A stretch of DNA of 64,000 nt from Lysobacter sp. yr284 (GCF_900107375.1 NZ_FNPT01000001.1:496001-560000); one strand, 5' to 3'; shown: positions 42,617-51,453, counted from the first letter of the stretch. Notes: generated by a model not told the origin, from the sequence alone. Program-made: numbers and translations.

Positions 42617-43456
42617 TCAGCCGCGGCCCGGCGCCGCCAGCGCGGCGGTCTGGGTCACGACCTGACCGTTGACCACCGGCAGGCGCTGGGTCGGGCGCTC
42701 GTCCATGCGGACGGTCTGCTCCTGGCCCTGGTAGCGATAGGTCACGTTGTAGCCGACCACCTTGTTCTCCGAGCCCAGCGAAATGCGGCTGCCCGGCTTG
42801 GATTCGGTGCGCATGGTGCCGGTGGTGCCGTCGGGATTGCGGTAGGTCACGTTGTAGGCGACGACCTTGCTCGCCTGCGAGGTGTCGGACACGGTGTGGC
42901 ACTGGCGCTCGGTGCGGTTGACCACGCGGCCGCCGACATGGTTGCGGTCGACGCGGTTGCCGATGAAGCCGCCGGCCACCGCGCCCGCAGCGGTCGCGGC
43001 CTTGCGGCCGTTGCCCTTGCCGACCTGGTTGCCGAGCAGGCCGCCGACCACCGCGCCGACCACGGTGCCGCCGACGTTGCCGTCGCGCTCGGGCAGACGT
43101 TCTTGCACCACTACGTCCTCGCATACTTCGCGCGGGGTCGAGACGGTGTTGGTCTCGCGCACCGGATCGGTGCCGATCACGGTCGCGTACAGCTTTTCCT
43201 TCTGGTTGATCGGCTTGACGTTGACTACGTCGGCGTAATCGACCTGCGGCTGGGTGTTGATCGCGCCGCTGGCGGCGAGGTCGCCGGCCGGGGTCGCGCC
43301 GTTGACGGCGTTCGGCATCTCCTGGCCCGGCGCGGGGGCCGGGGTCAGCGCCGCGACAGGAGCGGCGGCGGGCCCGCGGAAGCTCTGGAAAGCCGCGACC
43401 GCCACGCCGCCGACCAGCAGCGACGCGATAGCGACAGCAATCATGTTCTTGTTCAT
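42617..43456 (-). CDS. Glycine-zipper 2TM envelope protein
   Basis: 279 aa. An uncleaved N-terminal hydrophobic helix (MIAVAIASLLVGGVAVAAF) anchors a periplasmic protein. Residues about 128-170 form the glycine-zipper 2TM domain (GGTVVGAVVGGLLGNQVG and AATAAGAVAGGFIGNRV), as in the Rick_17kDa_Anti family. A C-terminal pair of similar segments (KVVAYNVTYRNPDGT and KVVGYNVTYRYQGQE) looks like an internal duplication. Two cysteines flank the zipper (EVCEDV, RQCHTV). Role unknown; such proteins associate with the outer membrane and the envelope stress response. Confidence 0.85.
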   Translation of the reverse strand: MNKNMIAVAIASLLVGGVAVAAFQSFRGPAAAPVAALTPAPAPGQEMPNAVNGATPAGDLAASGAINTQPQVDYADVVNVKPINQKEKLYATVIGTDPVRETNTVSTPREVCEDVVVQERLPERDGNVGGTVVGAVVGGLLGNQVGKGNGRKAATAAGAVAGGFIGNRVDRNHVGGRVVNRTERQCHTVSDTSQASKVVAYNVTYRNPDGTTGTMRTESKPGSRISLGSENKVVGYNVTYRYQGQEQTVRMDERPTQRLPVVNGQVVTQTAALAAPGRG

Positions 43457-43669
43457 TTGGAGCCTCCTGCAGCGGGGGAACCGCGGTGGTCGTCGGTACG
43501 ATCCTTACCGAATGTAAAGATCGCGTTGGGCTGGGTCATTCCACCACCGGAAAGCTGAACCGGTGCCTATTGAATCGAGTCTTTTTAGCGCCAATCTGTC
43601 CCCCGTATGAACCCTTCCGCCGGCACGTGCTAGCGTGTTTGCCAACTGCATCACAACCCGTTCACCGCC

Positions 43670-43897
43670 ATGGCCAATCCGCTGCTCGCTCCCCTGATGG
43701 GTTTCCTCGGCCGCCTGAGCTATCCGCGGCTGTTCGTGCTGACCGCGACGCTGTTCGCGGTCGACCTGGTCGTTCCCGACTTCATCCCCTTCGTCGACGA
43801 ACTCCTGCTCGGCCTGGGCACCCTGCTGCTGGCCAACTGGAAGAACCGCAAGCAGCCGCAGGCCGGCCGCATCGAGCCGCCGCCGGCGCCGCGCTGA
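43670..43897 (+). CDS. Small membrane protein (DUF6116-like)
   Basis: 75 aa with one long hydrophobic region split by an acidic turn: YPRLFVLTATLFAVDLVVPD, then ELLLGLGTLLLANWKNRK, and a Pro-rich cytoplasmic tail. The PDFIPFVDELLLGLGTLLLA stretch is typical of DUF6116 proteins. Encoded eight bases before tatD and probably cotranscribed. Function unknown. Confidence 0.75.
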   Translation: MANPLLAPLMGFLGRLSYPRLFVLTATLFAVDLVVPDFIPFVDELLLGLGTLLLANWKNRKQPQAGRIEPPPAPR

Positions 43898-43905
43898 GCG
43901 CCGCG

Positions 43906-44670
43906 GTGCTGATCGACAGCCACTGCCACCTCGACGCGCCCGAATTCGATCCGGACCGCGCCGAGGTGGTCGCGCGCGCCCGCGCCGCCGGCGTGGACGC
44001 GCAGGTGGTGCCGGCGATCGACGCGGCCGGCTGGCCGAAGCTGCGCGAAGTCTGCGCGGCCGCGCCGGGGCTGCATCCGGCCTACGGCCTGCATCCGATG
44101 TTCCTGGACTCGCACCGCCCCGAGCACCTGCCGCTGCTGGGCGAATGGCTGCAGCGCGAGCGCCCGTGCGCGGTCGGCGAATGCGGGCTGGACTACTACA
44201 TCGAAGGGCTCGACCGCGAAACGCAGTCGCGGTACTTCGACGGCCAACTGGAACTCGCGCGCGAGTTCGACCTGCCGGTGATCGTGCATGCGCGCCACGC
44301 GGTCGACGCCACCCTCGCCGCGATCCGCCGGGTCGGCGGGCTGCGCGGCGTAGTGCACAGCTATTCGGGCAGCCAGGAGCAGGCGCAGCAGTTGTGGAAG
44401 CTCGGCTTCCTGCTCGGGCTCGGCGGCCCGGTCACCTACGAACGCGCGCAGCGGCTGCGGCGGATCGCCGCGACGATGCCGCTGGAATTCCTGCTGCTGG
44501 AGACCGACGCGCCGGACCAGCCCGATGCGGACATCCGCGGGCAGCGCAACGAGCCGGCGCGGCTGGCGGGGATTTGCGACACCATCGCGCAACTGCGCGC
44601 GGTGCCGGCCGACGAGATTGCGCGGGCGACGTCGGACAATGCGCGGCGGTTGTTCGGGCTGGATTCGTAA
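43906..44670 (+). CDS. tatD: TatD-family metal-dependent hydrolase
   Basis: 254 aa, a TIM-barrel amidohydrolase of the TatD DNase family (3'-exonuclease in DNA/RNA quality control). Seen: LIDSHCHLDAPEF (HxH metal site at residues 5-8), VGECGLDYY (about 91; the metal-bridging Glu), PVIVHARHA (about 124), GVVHSYSG (about 148) and the final Asp in LLLETDAPDQPD (about 200). The metal ligands are complete. The GTG at 43906 is chosen because the first strand starts there and it lies just behind the preceding stop. Confidence 0.93.
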   Translation: MLIDSHCHLDAPEFDPDRAEVVARARAAGVDAQVVPAIDAAGWPKLREVCAAAPGLHPAYGLHPMFLDSHRPEHLPLLGEWLQRERPCAVGECGLDYYIEGLDRETQSRYFDGQLELAREFDLPVIVHARHAVDATLAAIRRVGGLRGVVHSYSGSQEQAQQLWKLGFLLGLGGPVTYERAQRLRRIAATMPLEFLLLETDAPDQPDADIRGQRNEPARLAGICDTIAQLRAVPADEIARATSDNARRLFGLDS

Positions 44671-44681
44671 GCGCTCAAAGA

Positions 44682-44764
44682 AAAGCATCGGGACTGAGGT
44701 CCCTGCCACAAGAGCGAGCGACAGGCCCAAGCTCTTGTGGCAGGGACTTCAGTCCCGACGCCTT
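44682..44764. repeat. Family A palindromic repeat, variant arms
   Basis: Arms GCATCGGGACTGAGGTCCCT and GGGACTTCAGTCCCGACGCC, with inner arms CACAAGAGC/GCTCTTGTGGC. GGCCTGAAGGCC of the other copies is replaced by GGACTGAGGTCC on both sides, so paired compensatory changes keep the hairpin. Between convergent tatD and tcdA. Confidence 0.85.
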
Positions 44765-44805
44765 GCGCTCCGCTCGCCGCGAATCGAGCCGGAATCGAGC
44801 AGGAA

Positions 44806-45633
44806 TCAGGCCGCCTGCGCCTTCGGCTTCAACAGGATCTCCAGCGCCCGCCCCACCGCCGCGAACGCGAACACCCCGGTGATGTGCGTCGCCGCGCCCA
44901 GCCCCGCGCCGCAGTCGAGCTTGAGCGCGGCATCGCCGTCGAGCTTGGGCCGCAGCCCGCACACCGTGCCGTCGGGCTGCGGGTACTTGACGTTCTCCAG
45001 CGAATAGATCGCCGACACGCCGAAGTAGCGGCTGGCGTTCTTGGGGAAGTTGAACTCGCTGCGCAGCTTCTTGCGGATCAGCGCCAGCATCGCGTCGTGC
45101 TCGGTGCGCGAGAGGTCGCGCACTCGGATCAGGGTCGGGTCGGTGCGGCCGCCGGCCGAGCCGACCGCGATCACCGGCAGCTTGCGCCGCCGGCACCAGG
45201 CGATCAGCTCGACCTTGCTGCGGAAGCTGTCGCAGGCGTCCAGCACAAGGTCGAAGCCGCGGTCGAGCAGTTCCGACAGGTTGGACGGGGTCAGGAAACT
45301 CTGCACCGCATCGACCTCGATCCCGGGATTGATCGCGCGGCAGCGCTCGGCCATCGCCTCGACCTTGGCCCGGCCGTACTGGCCGGCCAGCGCCGGCAAC
45401 TGGCGATTGGTGTTGGACACGCACAGGTCGTCGGCGTCGATCAGGGTCAGGTGGCCGATGCCGGTGCGCGCCAGCGCCTCCACCGCCCACGAGCCGACCC
45501 CGCCCATGCCGACCACGGCCACCCGGCACTGGCGGAAGCGGGCGACGGCGCCCTGGCCGTAGAGGCGGTCGATGCCGGAGAAGCGTTCTTGCCAGAGGGT
45601 GTCGGCGGCGGATTCGGAAGCGATGGCGTTCAT
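44806..45633 (-). CDS. tcdA: tRNA threonylcarbamoyladenosine dehydratase
   Basis: 275 aa, E1-like/ThiF superfamily. Cyclises t6A37 to ct6A in ANN-decoding tRNAs using ATP. Seen: RFSGIDRLYGQGAVARF at the start, the nucleotide fold VAVVGMGGVGSWAVEALART (about 38-57), DADDLCVSNTNRQ (about 66-78), DACDSFRSK and AVGSAGGRTDPTLIRV. The C-terminal GLGAATHITGVFAFAAVG is also family-typical. Convergent with tatD. Confidence 0.94.
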   Translation of the reverse strand: MNAIASESAADTLWQERFSGIDRLYGQGAVARFRQCRVAVVGMGGVGSWAVEALARTGIGHLTLIDADDLCVSNTNRQLPALAGQYGRAKVEAMAERCRAINPGIEVDAVQSFLTPSNLSELLDRGFDLVLDACDSFRSKVELIAWCRRRKLPVIAVGSAGGRTDPTLIRVRDLSRTEHDAMLALIRKKLRSEFNFPKNASRYFGVSAIYSLENVKYPQPDGTVCGLRPKLDGDAALKLDCGAGLGAATHITGVFAFAAVGRALEILLKPKAQAA

Positions 45634-45862
45634 CGCGCCATTGTAAAGGCCGCGGCCACGCGCGCCCGCCGCGGCGGCGGAAAGCAGCGAGCCATCGGCG
45701 CGGCCGCTGGCGCCGCTTCGCGCCGCGCGCGCCGGCGCCCCGCCCGCCCGCAGGCCTGCGCCGACGCCGGCCGCCGCGGGCGCGCAGCGCCGCGCGCCCG
45801 TGTGATCGGAAGCTCACATCCGCGCGTGCTATCGTGCCGCGATCTTGGATGGAGGCCAGGCA

Positions 45863-46315
45863 ATGAGCGACACCCAGCCCACCGCCGCCGCGCCGAAGCG
45901 CAAAGGCAATGGTTCGAAGTATCTGTTCCTGTTCCTGATCGGCCTGGTCGGCGGCGTCATCGCCACGGTCATGGCGATGCGCGCGCTCGACCAGCGCAAG
46001 GACCATTTCCCCGACAGCGTCATGCACGTGCAGGCCTGGCACCTGGGCGAGCTCAGCGGCAAGGTCAAGCAGAACCGCTGCGCGGCCACCGACACGCTGC
46101 CGCACATCAAGGCGCTGCGCACGATGGCCGACGACCTCGATCCGGCCTTCCCCTCGCTCAAGGACGACCAGCGCTTCTCCCAGCATTCGGCCAAGATGCG
46201 CGCCGCGCTCGACAACGCGCTGGCCAATCCGCCGGTCAGCTGCGCCGGCGTGACCACGGTGGCCGAGCAGATCGGCGAAGCCTGCAAGGCCTGCCATCAG
46301 GATTTCCGCGGCTGA
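45863..46315 (+). CDS. Membrane-anchored class II (c'-type) cytochrome
   Basis: 150 aa. One N-terminal membrane helix (YLFLFLIGLVGGVIATVMAM, about 24-43) then a four-helix-type domain ending with the single haem-binding CKACHQDF (CxxCH at about 142-146), the C-terminal placement typical of cytochromes c'. GGAGG lies eight bases before the ATG. Electron-transfer partner unknown. Confidence 0.85.
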   Translation: MSDTQPTAAAPKRKGNGSKYLFLFLIGLVGGVIATVMAMRALDQRKDHFPDSVMHVQAWHLGELSGKVKQNRCAATDTLPHIKALRTMADDLDPAFPSLKDDQRFSQHSAKMRAALDNALANPPVSCAGVTTVAEQIGEACKACHQDFRG

Positions 46316-46350
46316 GCCGGGCGCGCATCCGCGATTGAACCGGTAGCGAC

Positions 46351-46382
46351 GAACGGCGCGGCCCTTGCGGGTCGCGCCGTTC
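46351..46382 (+). terminator. Probable terminator hairpin behind the cytochrome gene
   Basis: GAACGGCGCG and CGCGCCGTTC form a strong stem 36 bases after the stop, but only a short GCTTG tract follows, so termination efficiency is uncertain. Confidence 0.45.
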
Positions 46383-46552
46383 GCTTGTGCGTCCGCGCGG
46401 CGTTGCGCCGCCGCCCCGCTTCAAGCTGAACGCGCACTCAAACCGGTGCTCGCGGGGCGCCGAAATTGAACACCTGTTCACGCAACGACTTATAGCTTGG
46501 CAAGCGCGTGGCGACGGTCGCCACATCGCATGCACAAGCGCAGGAGCCTGGA

Positions 46553-47068
46553 ATGAATACCAAGAACATCCGTTTGTTGGGCGTCGCGGCTGCGGCTTCG
46601 CTCGCCCTCGCCGGTTGCGCGACTTCGCCGGGCTATGGTGGTGGCGGTTACGGCGGCGGCGGCGGCGGTTACAACAACTATCCGCAGCAGCCGCAGCCCG
46701 GTTACGGCGACCAGAACCGCTGCTACGACTGCGGCGTGGTCACCCGGATCGAACAGATCAGCACCCAGGGCACCGCGCCCAGCGCCACCGGCGCCGTGCT
46801 CGGCGGCCTGGTCGGCGCCGTGGCCGGCCGCAAGATCGCCGACGACCACACCGACAGCAAGGGCCGCAAGAACAGCGCCACCGTGGCCGGCGCGGTCGCC
46901 GGCGCGGTCGCCGGCAACGCGATCCAGAACCGGGTCGGCGCGCCGAGCTACAACGTCTATGTGCGCATGGACGACGGCCGCACCCAGGTGGTCACCCAGA
47001 AGGACCTCGACGGCATCCGCGAGAACACCTACGTGCGCGTCGCCAACGGCCGCGCCTACATCCGCTGA
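46553..47068 (+). CDS. Glycine-zipper 2TM lipoprotein (17 kDa antigen type)
   Basis: 171 aa. Lipobox LALAGC with the acylated Cys at residue 23, followed by a Gly/Tyr-rich low-complexity stretch (about 28-50), then a glycine zipper pair (GAVLGGLVGAVAGRKIAD and AGAVAGAVAGNAIQNRVG, about 84-125) and a small C-terminal domain (VYVRMDDGRTQVV). Outer-membrane lipoprotein related to the Rickettsia 17 kDa antigen/SlyB type. AGGAG precedes the ATG. A tyrosine/glycine-rich linker this long is not universal. Shares architecture with the 42617-43456 protein. Confidence 0.88.
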   Translation: MNTKNIRLLGVAAAASLALAGCATSPGYGGGGYGGGGGGYNNYPQQPQPGYGDQNRCYDCGVVTRIEQISTQGTAPSATGAVLGGLVGAVAGRKIADDHTDSKGRKNSATVAGAVAGAVAGNAIQNRVGAPSYNVYVRMDDGRTQVVTQKDLDGIRENTYVRVANGRAYIR

Positions 47069-47107
47069 GCCGCGCGCCTGCGCGGCGCGCGATGAAACAA
47101 TGTAACG

Positions 47108-47143
47108 AAGAAAAACGGCCCGCATCACGGGCCGTTTTTCTTG
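47108..47143 (+). terminator. Bidirectional rho-independent terminator
   Basis: AAAAACGGCCCG-CATCA-CGGGCCGTTTTT flanked by A and T runs, 40 bases after the glycine-zipper lipoprotein gene. Confidence 0.92.
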
Positions 47144-47301
47144 TGCGTCCGCGAAGTTTCCGGTTCACGAAGGCCATCACGATTGGCCGCGGAACTAATG
47201 CACCAAACGCCGTGCGCCCCCGATTGCGCCTGCGCTAGCGTCGTGCGGTCCGCGCCGCGGGCCCAGCCAACGCAAGTCAACGCAACACCGGGAGAGTCGC
47301 A

Positions 47302-48408
47302 ATGAAACTTCGCATCGTGCATGTGGTTTCCGTGGGCGCCGTGTTGTCCGGCGCGATCGCCGCCGCCGTCGCCACGCCGCCGTCGGCGACGCAGAACAAT
47401 CCGCTGCGCATCGGCATGGTCGCGGTGACCGGCAACGCCGACGACTTCCTGGGCGCGGTCGAGGTCAGCGTGACCAACACCAGCAAGAAGGCGGTACGCC
47501 TGCCCAAGTGGCAGCTGCCGTCGGACGAGTTCGACGCCAAGCTGTTCTCGATCAGCTACAACGGCGCGCCGGTCGCCTATGAAGGCCGGATGGTCAAGCG
47601 CGGCCTGCCGACCGCGGCGGACTTCGCGATCCTGCAGCCGGGCGAGACCGTGCGCCGCATCGTCGACCTCTCGGCCGGCTACGACCTCTCGCGCACCGGC
47701 CAGTACGTGGTGACCTTCCGCGCGCCGCTGCAGCACGCCTCCACCTCCGACCGGGTCATGCTGCAGCAGGCCAACGGCCTGCCGATGAGCGCGCAGAGCG
47801 CGCCGCTGCAGCTGTGGGTGGACGGCATCGACCAACTCGGCGGGGCCAAGGTCGCCGCGGCGAAGAAGCCGGTCGGCCCGACCGCGGTCGTCAACGGCGT
47901 CAACTACGTCGGCTGCACCACCGCGCGCACCAGTTCGGCCGGCCAGGCCGTGGTGCAGGCGCGCGCCTACGCCGAGAACGCCAAGGGCTATCTCAACGGC
48001 GGCACCGTCGGCCCGCGCTACACCACCTGGTTCGGCGCCTACACCTCCAGCCGCTACTCGACCGCGCGCTCGCACTTCCAGGCCATCGACACCGCGCTGG
48101 ACCAGAACAACGGCCAGATCACCATCAACTGCGGCTGCACCAGCAGCGCCTACGCCTACGTGTATGCGAACCAGCCGTACCAGATCTACGTGTGCAACGC
48201 GTTCTGGAACGCGCCGCTGACCGGCACCGACTCCAAGGCCGGCACCCTGGTCCACGAGATGAGCCACTTCACCGTCGTCGCCGGCACCGACGATCACGCC
48301 TACGGCCAGGCCGCGGCCAAGAGCCTGGCGACCAGCAACCCGACCAACGCGCTCGACAACGCCGACAACCACGAGTACTTCGCCGAGAACACCCCCTTCC
48401 AGAACTGA
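47302..48408 (+). CDS. Secreted M35 (aspzincin) metalloendopeptidase
   Basis: 368 aa. N-terminal signal peptide (VVSVGAVLSGAIAAAVA) followed by an immunoglobulin-like prodomain (about residues 35-160, VEVSVTNTSKKAVRLPKWQL) and a catalytic M35/peptidyl-Lys metalloendopeptidase domain (about 190-368). Seen: HEMSHF (zinc His pair, Glu catalyst), the third ligand Asp nine residues after the second His in GTDDHAYG, and the C-terminal NHEYFAENTP typical of bacterial peptidyl-Lys enzymes. Cysteine pairs (VGCTT, NCGCT, YVCNAF) imply disulphides. The extracellular zinc protease probably prefers acyl-lysine bonds. Monocistronic with its own terminator. Confidence 0.93.
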   Translation: MKLRIVHVVSVGAVLSGAIAAAVATPPSATQNNPLRIGMVAVTGNADDFLGAVEVSVTNTSKKAVRLPKWQLPSDEFDAKLFSISYNGAPVAYEGRMVKRGLPTAADFAILQPGETVRRIVDLSAGYDLSRTGQYVVTFRAPLQHASTSDRVMLQQANGLPMSAQSAPLQLWVDGIDQLGGAKVAAAKKPVGPTAVVNGVNYVGCTTARTSSAGQAVVQARAYAENAKGYLNGGTVGPRYTTWFGAYTSSRYSTARSHFQAIDTALDQNNGQITINCGCTSSAYAYVYANQPYQIYVCNAFWNAPLTGTDSKAGTLVHEMSHFTVVAGTDDHAYGQAAAKSLATSNPTNALDNADNHEYFAENTPFQN

Positions 48409-48468
48409 GTCGTCCCCACAAGCCACGCGCGACCGGCGGCCGATGCCGTCCGCCGCATCCAGGCTGCC

Positions 48469-48500
48469 AGCGGCCCGCCGTGTGCGGGCCGCTTTTTTTG
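48469..48500 (+). terminator. Rho-independent terminator of the M35 protease gene
   Basis: AGCGGCCCGC-CGTGT-GCGGGCCGCT followed by seven T residues. Confidence 0.92.
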
Positions 48501-48502
48501 TG

Positions 48503-48780
48503 CCTGGCCTCAACCCCACTGCGCAGTACTGGACGTTGGATTTCCACGAGCCGACGCAGGGATGCGCACAGTCCGCAGGAGGCGGCGGGAACGACGCGGG
48601 AAACGAGGCCCGCGACGTGCCCGCAGACAGGCTCGGCGTGCAAGCGAGGGCACGCAGCGATACCGGTGCGGGGCGAGGACGGGTCGCCGGGATCGCATTG
48701 AGCGGCACAGGGAAGGTGCTGGCGGCCATGGACGGCCGCTGCGGCCGCCGGGGACCAGGACGGTCCCCGGCGCTTTTGTC
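48503..48780 (+). ncRNA. Candidate small RNA between two terminators (tentative)
   Basis: No ORF with support lies here, yet the stretch ends in a second strong plus-strand terminator (48746-48780) that no annotated gene needs, because the protease transcript already ends at 48500. An independent short transcript is the simplest explanation, but no clear promoter was seen. It may also be a gene remnant. Confidence 0.25.
48746..48780 (+). terminator. Rho-independent terminator without assigned gene
   Basis: An 11-bp perfect stem CGCCGGGGACC/GGTCCCCGGCG with loop AGGAC, followed by CTTTTGTCTC. Confidence 0.75.
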
Positions 48781-48940
48781 TCTACGGTGCGCACCGACCG
48801 ATACGACCCACGCCGGCGGCCGTTCGCAGCACGGGCGAGAGAGACGTCGGCGGCGGCCGATGCCGCTTCGCGAACGCGGCAACAGCGCCGCGAGCGCCGG
48901 CCGCGAAATCCGCATTTGTGATAGCGATCAAGAGTATACG

Positions 48941-48970
48941 AAAAGAAAAACCCGGCCGAAGCCGGGTTTC
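48941..48970 (-). terminator. Rho-independent terminator of the cold-shock gene
   Basis: On the minus strand AACCCGGC-TTCG-GCCGGGTT followed by TTTCTTTT. Confidence 0.92.
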
Positions 48971-49023
48971 CCTAAGTTGCGCGCCGAACGTGCGGCAGCG
49001 CAGCATCGCACCGATGGTGCGTC

Positions 49024-49233
49024 TTACATCGGCTCGACCGCGTCGGCCTGCAGGCCCTTCTGGCCCTGGACCACGGTGAACGAGACCTTCTGGCCTTCCT
49101 TCAGGCTCTTGAAGCCCTGGGACTGGATCGCGCGGAAATGGACGAACACATCTTCGCCGTTTTCGCGGCTGATGAAGCCGAAACCCTTGGCGTCGTTGAA
49201 CCACTTGACGGTTCCGATCTCTTTACCGGACAT
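49024..49233 (-). CDS. Cold-shock domain protein (CspA family)
   Basis: 69 aa, a single cold-shock OB fold that binds single-stranded RNA/DNA. RNP1 KGFGFIS (residues 16-22) and RNP2 VFVHF (29-33) are intact, starting from [14 protein letters not shown]. The roughly 200-base leader upstream is long, as is usual for regulated csp mRNAs. Divergent from the DUF456 gene. Confidence 0.96.
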   Translation of the reverse strand: MSGKEIGTVKWFNDAKGFGFISRENGEDVFVHFRAIQSQGFKSLKEGQKVSFTVVQGQKGLQADAVEPM

Positions 49234-49448
49234 CGCTACTCTCTCCTTGATACGTGGTGTTGTTGGCGCGAACGCGCGCGTGCTGGTTGCAAGGAGGAAG
49301 CGAGGTGCAACGATGTAGCGGATCGGTGGATCAACCGCATCGGGCCACGATTCACGGTGACCCTTGGCAAACGCAGCGCCCGCAACGTACCCCGACATGG
49401 GCCAAAATGCAAACCACTTCGGACCGCCTGTCCGCTTAGGGATTACGC

Positions 49449-49934
49449 ATGAATTTGGATGGCTTTTATTACATTCTCGCCGCGTTTCTGGTGCTGGTCG
49501 GCATCGCCGGGACGGTCCTGCCGGCACTGCCCGGCCTGCCCCTGGTGTTCGTCGGGATGCTGCTGGCTTCGTGGGTGTCCAAGTTCGAAAAAGTGGGCTG
49601 GATCACATTGACGATCCTGGGCCTGCTGACGGTGCTGTCGATGGTGGTCGACTTCGCCGCCACCGCGATGGGGGCCAAGCGGGTCGGGGCCAGCAAGCTG
49701 GCGATCGTCGGCTCGGTGATCGGCACGTTCGCCGGCTTGTTCTTCGGCCTGATCGGGGTGTTCGTCGGCCCGTTCGTGGGCGCGCTGGTCGGCGAGTGGA
49801 TCCACACCCGCCAGCTCGACCAGGCCACCAAGGTCGGCATCGGCACCTGGGTCGGGATCATCGTCGGCACCGTGTTCAAGCTCGGGCTGGCCTTCGCCAT
49901 GGTCGGCGCGTTCGCCATCGCCTGGTTCGTGTGA
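49449..49934 (+). CDS. DUF456 domain membrane protein
   Basis: 161 aa, with about four membrane helices rich in Gly ([60 protein letters not shown]). The [11 protein letters not shown] segment and the glycine-zipper third helix are characteristic of DUF456. No function is established for the family. Divergent from the cold-shock gene. Confidence 0.92.
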   Translation: MNLDGFYYILAAFLVLVGIAGTVLPALPGLPLVFVGMLLASWVSKFEKVGWITLTILGLLTVLSMVVDFAATAMGAKRVGASKLAIVGSVIGTFAGLFFGLIGVFVGPFVGALVGEWIHTRQLDQATKVGIGTWVGIIVGTVFKLGLAFAMVGAFAIAWFV

Positions 49935-50056
49935 GCGCGGCCCGCGCCGCCGATCCGCATTAACGGTTCACACCGCATTCGCGCGGCAGTGCAAGACTCC
50001 TGCTCCGCAGGCCGAGCGCCTGCGTTCGAACGCCTCTTCACCGGACGCCCCACCCC

Positions 50057-51214
50057 ATGCGCTATTCCCGCTCCTTCCTGACGACCGCGCTGGCCGCCGC
50101 GCCGCTGCTGGCGCCGGCGCAGACCGCGCCGCAACCGGCCACCGCGCAGGCCTGCGTGGCGATCACCGTCGACGCCGACCGCCTGGCCTGCTACGACGCG
50201 GCGCTGGGCCGGCAAGGCGGCGACGTGCGCAACGCCGACATCGCCGCGCGCGAAGCCAAGGCGATCCAGCGCAATCTCGAACTCGGCGACGAACTCGCCG
50301 GCCAGCCCAAGCCCGGCGTGGTCGAGCGCGCGCGCCAGGCCGCCGCCGGCGGCGTGTTCGCGCACGACGCGCCGCTCGCCGACGCCATCGCCAACGCCGG
50401 CAAGGGCGGCCTGCTCGACAGCCGCTGGGAACTGGCCAAGGACTCCAAGCTGGGCCTGTTCAATTTCCGCGCCTACAAGCCGGTGTACCTGCTGCCGGTG
50501 TTCTGGAACGACAACCCGAACACGCGGCCGCACTCGCCCAACCCGCGCAACACGGTGAGCGAGCCGCAGTCGCTGGACAGCGTCGAGACCAAGTTCCAGA
50601 TCAGCTTCAAGACCAAGGCGGTGGAGAACCTGTTCGGCGACAACGGCGACGTGTGGATGGGCTACACCCAGTCCTCGCGCTGGCAGGTCTACAACGCCGA
50701 GGACTCGCGTCCGTTCCGCGAGACCAACTACGAGCCGGAAGTGTTGCTGGTGTTCCGCAACAACTACCGCATCGGCGACTGGAAGGGGCGCATGTTCGCG
50801 GTCGGCCTGAACCACCAGTCCAACGGCCGCGCCGACCCGCTCTCGCGCAGCTGGAACCGGGTGATGTTCAACATCGGCCTGGACCGCGAGGACTGGGCGC
50901 TGACGCTGCGGCCGTGGTACCGCATCTCCGACGGCAACGACGACGACAATCCCGACATCGAGGACTACATGGGTCGCGGCGACCTGACCCTGGTCCATCG
51001 CCGCGGCGGCCACGAGTTCTCGCTGATGGCGCGGCATTCGCTGCGCGGCGGCGACCGCTCGCACGGCGCGCTGCAGTTCGACTGGGGCTTCCCGATCCAC
51101 AACCAGCTGCGCGGGCACCTGCAGGTCTTCGACGGCTATGGCGAGAGCCTGATCGACTACAACCACAAGGCCACTTACATCGGCCTGGGCATCTCGTTGC
51201 TCGAGTGGTACTGA
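50057..51214 (+). CDS. pldA: Outer-membrane phospholipase A
   Basis: 385 aa. Signal peptide RSFLTTALAAAPLLAPAQT, then an N-terminal extension with one Cys pair (QACVAI...LACYDAAL) common in xanthomonad versions, and the 12-strand barrel from about residue 120. Catalytic motif LNHQSNGRADPLSRSWNR (about 255-272; His and Ser of the Ser-His-Asn triad) and the Ca-binding SDGNDDDN region near 298. Ends with an aromatic Trp-Tyr typical of outer-membrane barrels. Activated when phospholipids reach the outer leaflet. Confidence 0.95.
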   Translation: MRYSRSFLTTALAAAPLLAPAQTAPQPATAQACVAITVDADRLACYDAALGRQGGDVRNADIAAREAKAIQRNLELGDELAGQPKPGVVERARQAAAGGVFAHDAPLADAIANAGKGGLLDSRWELAKDSKLGLFNFRAYKPVYLLPVFWNDNPNTRPHSPNPRNTVSEPQSLDSVETKFQISFKTKAVENLFGDNGDVWMGYTQSSRWQVYNAEDSRPFRETNYEPEVLLVFRNNYRIGDWKGRMFAVGLNHQSNGRADPLSRSWNRVMFNIGLDREDWALTLRPWYRISDGNDDDNPDIEDYMGRGDLTLVHRRGGHEFSLMARHSLRGGDRSHGALQFDWGFPIHNQLRGHLQVFDGYGESLIDYNHKATYIGLGISLLEWY

Positions 51215-51228
51215 ACCGGCCGTAGTCC

Positions 51229-51330
51229 CCTGTAGGAGCGGCGCGAGCCGCGACCGCGACAACGCAGCTGCGACGAACGTTGCGGCGTGGTTGCATTGTC
51301 GCGGTCGCGGCTCGCGCCGCTGCTACAGGG
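51229..51330. repeat. Family B palindromic repeat, wide spacing
   Basis: TGTAGGAGCGGCGCGAGCCG and CGGCTCGCGCCGCTGCTACA arms with CGACCGCGACAA/TTGTCGCGGTCG inner arms, about 36 bases apart; directly behind pldA. Confidence 0.88.
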
Positions 51331-51453
51331 GCGCGTCCGTCGACGCCGGCGAAACGATCGCCGCCGCGCGGACAAAACACAGGAACTGCGACACCGTCGG
51401 CCCTGCCGCGCAGGTAGCCCGCGCTACCCTGCCCCGCCCTGACGGAGATCCCG

